From assembly GCA_024679635.1 (NCBI GenBank), contig JAIBDA010000080.1, positions 1-6,314 of the forward strand: a stretch of DNA of 6,314 nucleotides, read 5' to 3'. This document shows, piece by piece, positions 1-4,988 of the stretch. The notes below the pieces were generated by a model. That model had not been told where the DNA came from and searched no databases. It was given only the letters and a program-made list of their open reading frames with translations. The position numbers and the translations under genes are program-made. This DNA comes from Amphritea sp. GTDB lineage: Bacteria > Pseudomonadota > Gammaproteobacteria > Pseudomonadales > Nitrincolaceae. Each line of letters opens with the position of its first letter. The first letter of the stretch is position 1.

Positions 1-140
1 AGCAGTTTGTTCGCAAACGTCTGTCTACTCACTCGTTCCCAAGACAGATCGAGTTCGTTGCTGAGCTGCCTAAGACCCCTAGCGGCAAGCTTCAGCGTTT
101 CTTGTTGCGTCAACGCGCAGTCGACGAAGCGACTCAGTAG
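1..140 (+). CDS. C-terminal end of an AMP-forming acyl-CoA synthetase (partial)
   Basis: Only the last 45 codons are present, read from base 3 to the TAG at 138-140; the gene starts outside the window. The peptide contains ELPKTPSGKLQRFLLR, the A10 core motif of the ANL adenylating superfamily. Its lysine (visible residue 29, codon 87-89) is the one that in family members catalyses the adenylation half-reaction. The preceding stretch FPRQIEFV is typical of the small mobile C-terminal domain of acyl-CoA synthetases and acetate/benzoate-type CoA ligases. The enzyme would activate a carboxylic acid to acyl-AMP and then to acyl-CoA in the cytoplasm. Chain length or substrate cannot be told from this tail. 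The end is intact (ends DEATQ) and is followed nine bases later by a strong terminator, so it is probably the last gene of its transcript. Confidence 0.9.
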   Translation, partial: QFVRKRLSTHSFPRQIEFVAELPKTPSGKLQRFLLRQRAVDEATQ

Positions 141-149
141 TCACTGTAA

Positions 150-187
150 GAAAGCCAACTCAGCCGCTGGGTTGGCTTTCATTTATT
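150..187 (+). terminator. Rho-independent terminator after the acyl-CoA synthetase
   Basis: GAAAGCCAAC (150-159) pairs perfectly with GTTGGCTTTC (171-180). The stem continues through a T-G wobble and CAG/CTG to a three-base CCG loop, giving about 14 pairs. It is followed by a T-rich stretch (ATTTATT). It begins nine bases after the stop codon. The T tract is interrupted, but the stem is very stable, so it should insulate the synthetase from the genes to the right. Confidence 0.85.
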
Positions 188-189
188 AG

Positions 190-517
190 GTTTACAAGAC
201 GTCTTGCTTTTGGTCGCTGAGATCTGATTAGACGACTCTAATATACATTCTATTTAGTCTAAGCATATTGATCGGTGCTTTAGATTCTTCATCTAAACGT
301 TATTTATAACGCTCTGATTTCATGCAGAACCTCTTATTTATAGATTACGAGAATATCCTACTCTAGAGCACCCTTTACTTTTAGGGGATATTTCTGTTAG
401 AAATTTGCTGCTGATATGGTTTTTAACCGGGTTGTCCCAGGCCTTTTCGACATTTATGGCGTGTGAACCTATGATTTTGTGAAAGTTAAGTGGGTTAGAA
501 TGTGGGTTTAGGTTATT
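190..517. other. AT-rich intergenic spacer with several short dyads, no convincing gene
   Basis: I see no credible coding region on either strand here. The spacer holds a perfect 12-bp palindrome CAAGACGTCTTG (195-206) and three dyads with TTAG/CTAA arms: ATTAGA/TCTAAT at 227-242, TTAG/CTAA at 254-262 and TTTAGAT/ATCTAAA at 279-297. Directly abutting the last is CGTTAT/ATAACG at 298-311. A 14-codon open frame at 322-366 has no ribosome binding site. The composition is clearly more AT-rich than the synthetase gene. The role is unknown; an upstream control region for the lipoprotein gene is the simplest reading. Confidence 0.6.
279..311. repeat. Two abutting inverted repeats
   Basis: TTTAGAT (279-285) and ATCTAAA (291-297) form a perfect 7-bp dyad around TCTTC. 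It is followed with no gap by CGTTAT (298-303) and ATAACG (306-311), a perfect 6-bp dyad around TT. No T-run follows, so a terminator is unlikely. They could be protein binding sites or chance features of AT-rich DNA. Confidence 0.4.
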
Positions 518-523
518 TATAAT
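495..523 (+). promoter_or_regulatory. Candidate sigma-70 promoter for the lipoprotein gene
   Basis: A perfect -10 hexamer TATAAT lies at 518-523. Seventeen bases upstream is a weak -35, TTAGAA (495-500), matching the consensus at three of six positions. Transcription would start near 530, giving an untranslated leader of about 77 bases before the TTG at 607. The region is AT-rich, so a chance match is possible. Confidence 0.35.
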
Positions 524-593
524 TGGATAACTTGTTATCTGCTAGTACAAACTTATTTTTAGGGGTTCATATTGTTTACATTAATAAGTATCC

Positions 594-598
594 AGGTG
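594..598 (+). promoter_or_regulatory. Ribosome binding site deciding the TTG start at 607
   Basis: AGGTG lies eight bases before the TTG at 607-609. The alternative in-frame TTG at 523 has only a poor upstream purine match and overlaps the candidate -10 box. The 607 start also puts a compact, positively charged signal peptide at the N-terminus. Confidence 0.55.
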
Positions 599-606
599 TT
601 TGCACG

Positions 607-1422
607 TTGATTTTTTTAAGGCTTAAACTGTTGAGTCTCGCATTGATTATTTTTTTATCCGGATGTGCTCAAGTTGATGTTCAGAGGAACGGACTAGTTC
701 ACGAACTGGGGAAAAATAGTTTCGAAGAGATTGTTGATGACACAGTCCTGCCGATAAAAGCATGGTATCGCATAGGAAATACAAAAACTCAGGTTCATAT
801 ATACATAGAAGGGGACGGCCATGCATGGAATGGTCGTGGCAGACCTTCTTTGAACCCCACGCCAGAAAACCCTGTAGCGCTGAAATTAGCGCTGGGAGAT
901 CTAAATGATAATGTCATTTATATAGCAAGACCTTGTCAATTTATTACGTTGCCGGCTGAGAAATGCCATTATACCGTTTGGACAAGTGAGCGTTATTCCG
1001 ACTATCAGGTAGAGGCGATCCGAGGTGTTGTTGAAGGGATCATTGATCCAGCGCAACCGGCTGTATTAATCGGCTTTTCGGGTGGTGCTTACATTGCCCG
1101 ATCACTGGCATCAGGTTTTGAAAATATCGCCGGGATAATAACGGTTGCTGGAAATATTAACCTGGAAGCATTTGCCCGTTATCATCATATACCGCAGCCG
1201 GATTCATCGGTTTTATCCGATTCTTTTTTCAGGTTTCCTCAATTTTATCTTACCGGTGAAAATGATCGAATAATATCCCCACAACTGACTCAAGATATTC
1301 TTAAGAACTACCCAGCGAATGCTTGCTACGAGCATAAAACTCTTAGAGCGACAGATCATTCCGGGCCCTGGTATATACCATGGAAAGAGTTTGAAGCGTT
1401 TAAGTACCGCTGCAGGCAATAA
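607..1422 (+). CDS. Lipoprotein with alpha/beta-hydrolase fold (putative esterase)
   Basis: The 271-residue protein (TTG start) opens with a lipoprotein signal peptide: Arg and Lys near the start, a hydrophobic core and the lipobox LSGC, so Cys20 should be lipidated after signal peptidase II cleavage. Residue +2 is Ala, which by the Lol rule favours the outer membrane. The body fits a serine hydrolase. IYIEGDGHAW (about 65-74) matches the strand and oxyanion region. GFSGGAY carries the nucleophile elbow with Ser158. GENDRI offers Asp220 and DHSGPW offers His251, completing a plausible triad. The stretches GRPSLNPTPENP and ARPCQF are typical of a conserved but poorly characterised proteobacterial hydrolase family. 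Four cysteines of the mature domain (110, 120, 240, 269) could form two disulfides in the periplasm. An upstream in-frame TTG at 523 would add 28 residues before the signal peptide and is disfavoured. The substrate is unknown. The gene stands alone between two terminators. Confidence 0.85.
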   Translation: MIFLRLKLLSLALIIFLSGCAQVDVQRNGLVHELGKNSFEEIVDDTVLPIKAWYRIGNTKTQVHIYIEGDGHAWNGRGRPSLNPTPENPVALKLALGDLNDNVIYIARPCQFITLPAEKCHYTVWTSERYSDYQVEAIRGVVEGIIDPAQPAVLIGFSGGAYIARSLASGFENIAGIITVAGNINLEAFARYHHIPQPDSSVLSDSFFRFPQFYLTGENDRIISPQLTQDILKNYPANACYEHKTLRATDHSGPWYIPWKEFEAFKYRCRQ

Positions 1423-1449
1423 AAAAGGGCGAATGATATCGCCCTTTTT
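1422..1449. terminator. Bidirectional terminator between convergent genes
   Basis: AAAAAGGGCGA (1422-1432) pairs perfectly with TCGCCCTTTTT (1439-1449) around the loop ATGATA. With A-runs on one side and T-runs on the other it can end transcription from both directions: the lipoprotein gene, whose TAA stop (1420-1422) touches the stem, and the autotransporter gene, which stops at 1465 on the other strand. Confidence 0.9.
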
Positions 1450-1464
1450 ATCAACAATAGATTA

Positions 1465-4071
1465 TCAGAATTCCCAGCGTAGTTTCACTGCGCCAGTATG
1501 AGCATCAAAGCTATCTTTCCAGTTGTAGTTGTATTCAACCTGAGCGCTGAAGTTTTCACCTTTTGCAAACTCTGCACCCACCGCAGCAACATAACGATTG
1601 CGGCTTACATCGGCTCCTTCAGAAGCAAAGCTGATATCTGGTGCTGATTGGAATGCTGCGGTTACGGTTTGAGCTTCCGCTTCGAAGTCATGGTATATGC
1701 CCAGATTAGCTCGTGGAGTGATCAGCATCTCGCTAGTCTGGAAGCTTTTGCTTATTTCTGCACTAAGGCCCAATTCGAGGCGATCCAGCTTTTCTTTCTC
1801 AACAGATAATAAACCTGAGGCAGTTCCTGTTTCTGTATATGAGTCCGATTTTAGCTGGCCATAATCCAGGGATACTCGAGGCGTCAGCTGTAAGCCGTTG
1901 TCTAATGATAGGTTATAGCCTGATGAAAGCTGCAATCCGTACTGGGTTGTGTCGAAGTCTGCACTTGCGATACCACCTACGCCTAGCCGTTTTGCATCAT
2001 TATTACCTTTGCCGAAGTAAACCTGACCATCCATCAGAACATTACCGAGGCTGTAACCCCAATAGCCGGTTAGCTGATGATAGTCAGTGCTTACATTGGC
2101 GTTACCATCGTTGGTGTCTGAATCACTGTTGGTGTAAGTGAAGGCTGCACCGTATACGGTACCGGAGTCGGTTTCTCCGTCAGCACCGATGACTAATCCG
2201 CTGGTTTGGGCATCGTAACCGGTTATACCATTTTTATTATCTTGCTCTGCATCAGCATATACTGCCTGAACCCAGAGTCCTGTTTTTTTGAAGGTATCTC
2301 CCGCTGAAACAGTGCGGGTTCGGGTGCTGACAATGCTGCCGGATGTCGCTGATGCCCCTGTATTTCCTGCTAAAGCAGAGCCGCTAACATCGGGTAACAA
2401 CTGCTCTACATTACTGGGATTAATTTGATTAAGTAACGCTGCAATTTCTGTGTTGCTGCCTGCCAGAGCATCCATTTCTTGGAGGGTGTTACCTATAGCC
2501 TCGAGATTTGCTGCGGACTGACCAGTAGTACCCGCATCGATAACCTGCTGAACGGCTTCTTGGAATGGGGCACGTTCAAGAGTAATTTCAAAATTTCCGG
2601 CACTATTGGTACCTGCTGAAGCAACGCTCACCAGTGAATTGGTTGAAGCGAGCTGGATATTTTCTGCGGTGATAGCACCGCCAGAAACTTTAAGTAGCTC
2701 TGCGGTTGCACCGTCCTGGAGGTATATGTCTCCTTTTGTCAGGTCAAGTAACAGGGTGCTGCCAGGCGCAAGAACAATATTGTCTGCGGTCAGGCTTGAG
2801 GCCTGATGAAGCCCTAATGCCAGAGTGGCGGTAGCGTCCTGAATATAGTCTCCAGTGATAACTTTGTCACCTTCAATGTAGAAGGTGCCACCTCGGTTGA
2901 CGACATCACCTGTGATGCTACCTCCCAGATAATTGAAGCGATGGTTTGTCAGTATCACAGCTTTACTGGTGCCGGTAATTGCCCCTGCGTTCTGATTAAA
3001 AACCAGACTGCCCAAGACACCTTCAGTAATACTGACTGCGCGATAGCCACTAATATCGCCGGTGTTGGTGATTGTGCCGTTAAACGTTGACGTGTTAACA
3101 GAGATGCCGCGGGCTGAGGTAGATGTCTCATCAGCCTTTATTGAGCCACTATTAGATATATCGCCGGTAAAGACAGATTTGTAAATGTCGATTCCTCGAT
3201 CACCTGCAATGGCGCCGCTGTTTTCAATATTCCCGGTAAATACCGAATTATAACTTCTGATTCCTTGCTCGCTTTCAATGTAGCCGCTGTTTTCAATATT
3301 TCCTGTTACGTTGGAGCTCTGGAGGTTAATCGCTCTTCCGCCCCGTCCCCATGCCACGATGTAGCCGGAGTTAATAATGTCTCCGTTAAAAATACTATTG
3401 CCCTGGATCATAATACCCGCTTGAGAGCCTTCAATCGCAGCAATGCTCACAAGGCCGGTAGGGGGCTGGCCGGTGTTTACTTCAGCATCGGTATTGAAAA
3501 TACTGCCGTTTAGGGTCGTATTATTAATATCTATACCAATGCTTCCCCAAATAATAGCGTTGTCAGAGGGTAGTGCTTCATTAACTATATTGCCGGTAAC
3601 TGTTGATGATTCGATACCGATAGCGGGGTATAAAGGATTAGATTCAGGAAATGCCCCGTCATTTACCCCTTCTATACGTCCCGAATAGTTTGCGATAAAT
3701 TCTCTATTAACGTTGGTTCTGGCAGCCTCATCGTTGAGTGTGGAGTTGGAGATAACGATGCCATAATTCCCCAGCACATTAACCGGGTCAGCAACTGAGT
3801 TAATTTCACCTCCATTGTTTTCAATAATAACTTTATCGACAGTAGAGTTAATAATGATTACGCCATCGAGTATCTCACCAATATCCTGAACATCGATATC
3901 CAGATAGTCGACAGTAGCTTCATGAACGACGACGCCCATATTCAGAGTAGAGTCAAATCTGTGGATAATATCGGTCTGGGGGCCTGTGTAATCAATATCG
4001 GCGAAAGAGGGCTGTGCGAATGATATAACTGAAGCGATTGCCAGTGTTAATGGTCTTTTTATGAAGGGCAT
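1465..4071 (-). CDS. Type Va autotransporter with beta-helical repeat passenger
   Basis: The 868-residue protein has the full classical autotransporter plan. Residues 1-24 are a Sec signal peptide (MPFIKRP then a hydrophobic core, cleavage predicted after PSFA). Residues about 100-400 carry roughly ten degenerate beta-helix rungs of the form GI-x-I-x-x-S-x-F-x-G-x-I-x-N-x-G-x-I, with a shortest spacing of 23 residues. Residues about 500-560 are a helical linker (QEAVQQVIDA, AALLNQI). Residues about 597-868 are the outer-membrane beta-barrel (PF03797 type), starting KKTGLWVQAVYADAEQ and ending LRWEF with the C-terminal Phe read by the Bam machinery. The passenger has no cysteine and no visible protease or lipase motif, so an adhesin or surface-structure role is likely but unproven. 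The ATG at 4071 is chosen over one seven codons upstream because AAAGGA sits six bases before it; the longer form would also add the protein's only Cys ahead of the signal peptide. Confidence 0.92.
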   Translation of the reverse strand: MPFIKRPLTLAIASVISFAQPSFADIDYTGPQTDIIHRFDSTLNMGVVVHEATVDYLDIDVQDIGEILDGVIIINSTVDKVIIENNGGEINSVADPVNVLGNYGIVISNSTLNDEAARTNVNREFIANYSGRIEGVNDGAFPESNPLYPAIGIESSTVTGNIVNEALPSDNAIIWGSIGIDINNTTLNGSIFNTDAEVNTGQPPTGLVSIAAIEGSQAGIMIQGNSIFNGDIINSGYIVAWGRGGRAINLQSSNVTGNIENSGYIESEQGIRSYNSVFTGNIENSGAIAGDRGIDIYKSVFTGDISNSGSIKADETSTSARGISVNTSTFNGTITNTGDISGYRAVSITEGVLGSLVFNQNAGAITGTSKAVILTNHRFNYLGGSITGDVVNRGGTFYIEGDKVITGDYIQDATATLALGLHQASSLTADNIVLAPGSTLLLDLTKGDIYLQDGATAELLKVSGGAITAENIQLASTNSLVSVASAGTNSAGNFEITLERAPFQEAVQQVIDAGTTGQSAANLEAIGNTLQEMDALAGSNTEIAALLNQINPSNVEQLLPDVSGSALAGNTGASATSGSIVSTRTRTVSAGDTFKKTGLWVQAVYADAEQDNKNGITGYDAQTSGLVIGADGETDSGTVYGAAFTYTNSDSDTNDGNANVSTDYHQLTGYWGYSLGNVLMDGQVYFGKGNNDAKRLGVGGIASADFDTTQYGLQLSSGYNLSLDNGLQLTPRVSLDYGQLKSDSYTETGTASGLLSVEKEKLDRLELGLSAEISKSFQTSEMLITPRANLGIYHDFEAEAQTVTAAFQSAPDISFASEGADVSRNRYVAAVGAEFAKGENFSAQVEYNYNWKDSFDAHTGAVKLRWEF
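3145..3351 (-). repeat. Three tandem 69-bp coding repeats in the autotransporter passenger
   Basis: Units begin at 3145, 3214 and 3283, exactly 69 bp (23 codons) apart. An 18-bp string GCCGCTGTTTTCAATATT is identical at 3214-3231 and 3283-3300, and the unit at 3145 is a diverged copy. Each encodes one rung containing SVFTGNIENSG or a close variant. Looser units continue on both sides with 81- and 87-bp spacing, always keeping the reading frame. Confidence 0.8.
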
Positions 4072-4077
4072 AATACA

Positions 4078-4083
4078 TCCTTT
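4078..4083 (-). promoter_or_regulatory. Ribosome binding site of the autotransporter
   Basis: On the minus strand AAAGGA lies six bases upstream of the ATG at 4069-4071. The alternative ATG at 4090-4092 has no comparable site, so this sequence decides the start. Confidence 0.75.
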
Positions 4084-4117
4084 GGTCAGCATCTTGCTGA
4101 TAAAAATATCCTAATCC

Positions 4118-4133
4118 GTGCAAAAAATTGCAC
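4118..4133. repeat. Perfect hairpin in the autotransporter leader
   Basis: GTGCAA (4118-4123) and TTGCAC (4128-4133) form a perfect 6-bp inverted repeat around AAAA. It lies right at the transcription start expected from the candidate promoter at 4138-4167. It could therefore be an operator or a 5'-end mRNA stem. It is not a terminator for the upstream genes, since no T-run follows on the minus strand. Confidence 0.45.
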
Positions 4134-4137
4134 ACGA

Positions 4138-4167
4138 ATTTTACTGCCTAAGGTTGTGCTTTTTCAA
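4138..4167 (-). promoter_or_regulatory. Candidate sigma-70 promoter for the autotransporter
   Basis: On the minus strand, TTGAAA (4162-4167) and TAAAAT (4138-4143) are separated by 18 bases; each matches consensus at four or five positions. Transcription would start near 4130, about 60 bases before the ATG. The 217-bp gap from the PAP2 gene supports a separate promoter. Confidence 0.45.
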
Positions 4168-4245
4168 TAAAAATATTAAAGAGTAAGCCTATAGTGTTAT
4201 TAAGCTAACAAATGAAATTGAAGTGAATAGTTTGCTGGGGCGGGC

Positions 4246-4272
4246 ACTTATGTAAGAGGCTCTTAAGTAAGT
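4246..4272. repeat. Imperfect inverted repeat just after the PAP2 gene
   Basis: ACTTATGTAAGAG and CTCTTAAGTAAGT face each other around a single G, with two mismatched positions. It lies 17 bases beyond the PAP2 stop codon. On the minus strand it is followed by GC-rich sequence rather than a T-run, so it is at best a weak terminator or an RNA 3'-end stabilising stem. Confidence 0.35.
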
Positions 4273-4288
4273 TAATGCGTGAGAAAAT

Positions 4289-4984
4289 TTATTTAGATGT
4301 TGAATTGAGTGGATGCCTGAAACCAAGCATCGCTCCCAGCACTGAGATGACAAAATAGACAGCCCAGAAGGCAAACAGGGTGTCACTGAAGAAATGTCCC
4401 CCCTGAATGATGCGGGTGAAACTTAATACCACGCCTACTATGCAACCCGCCCAGAAGGCTCTGGGTGAGGCGAATAACCAGCCCAGAATCATAAAGTAAA
4501 ACCCCATAGCCGCGTGGCCGCTGACAAAGGAACAGTTCTTTTCACACACGCCGGAATAAACAAACGCTGGCGTAAACTGCTTATTACCGCCAAAGTTTTC
4601 GACCTGTATTGGGCGGGCGCGGCCAATGGAGTTATCTTTTAAGACGGTATTGACCAGCAAGCCAGGGCCGATGATTAGAGCCAGCAGCAAAAAGGTGACA
4701 CTCCATTTCTTATAATGCTTCAAATTAAGTTTCTTAAATTTGATCAGCACGCCAGCGATAATCAGCCCTAGCAGAAGTGGAAGATGTATCACCGCAAACA
4801 CCCAGTATATGAGTTTGAAAACAGGGTTGTTTTTATAGATAAACTGCTCGGTCAGCGGGTCATAAAACAGTCCAGTTACAAACAGATCTATCTGCGGGAA
4901 ACTTACTAACAGAGCGGCACAGATCAAGAATAGAAATACTGCTCTGTTCTGTTTTAGCACGGAGAATGTTTTTTTTGTAGGCAT
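4289..4984 (-). CDS. PAP2-superfamily membrane phosphatase
   Basis: The 231-residue polytopic protein has about six membrane segments (roughly 16-30, 56-81, 96-115, 159-174, 177-190 and 204-223). It carries the three-part PAP2 phosphatase signature: KDNSIGRARP (Lys116 to Arg124-Pro125), SFVSGH (155-157 = SGH, nucleophile-assisting His157) and TRIIQGGHFFSD (Arg191, His197, Asp201). Family members such as PgpB, LpxE and LpxF remove phosphate from phosphatidylglycerophosphate, undecaprenyl diphosphate or lipid A on the periplasmic face. Two departures stand out: seven rather than six residues between Lys and RP, and VSGH in place of PSGH. Cys147 and Cys151 flank the second motif. The ATG at 4984 is four bases after the glycosyltransferase stop, implying one operon and probably translational coupling, since the upstream Shine-Dalgarno match is poor. 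An upstream in-frame ATG at 5056 would overlap that gene by 68 bases and is disfavoured. The exact lipid substrate is unknown. Confidence 0.9.
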   Translation of the reverse strand: MPTKKTFSVLKQNRAVFLFLICAALLVSFPQIDLFVTGLFYDPLTEQFIYKNNPVFKLIYWVFAVIHLPLLLGLIIAGVLIKFKKLNLKHYKKWSVTFLLLALIIGPGLLVNTVLKDNSIGRARPIQVENFGGNKQFTPAFVYSGVCEKNCSFVSGHAAMGFYFMILGWLFASPRAFWAGCIVGVVLSFTRIIQGGHFFSDTLFAFWAVYFVISVLGAMLGFRHPLNSTSK

Positions 4985-4988
4985 GGGT

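Noticed and set aside
7..189. Open frame overlapping the synthetase tail and terminator
   Set aside because: It runs in a different frame from the clear adenylating-enzyme C-terminus and reads through the terminator hairpin; it is a shadow.
318..482. Open frame of about 54 codons in the left spacer
   Set aside because: No start codon near its beginning, no ribosome binding site and no recognisable sequence.
1839..2141. Plus-strand open frame of about 100 codons inside the autotransporter
   Set aside because: It is antisense to the well-supported barrel domain, its product resembles no family and it has no ribosome binding site.
3046..3417. Possible CRISPR-like or noncoding repeat array
   Set aside because: The repeats keep reading frame, diverge at third positions and encode beta-helix rungs, so they are coding repeats.
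3265..3688. Two overlapping plus-strand open frames antisense to the passenger
   Set aside because: Their length comes from the low-stop composition of the repeat-rich antisense strand; there is no start signal or recognisable domain.
4189..4386. Minus-strand open frame overlapping the end of the PAP2 gene
   Set aside because: It is out of frame with the conserved PAP2 C-terminus and extends into the AT-rich spacer without any recognisable feature.
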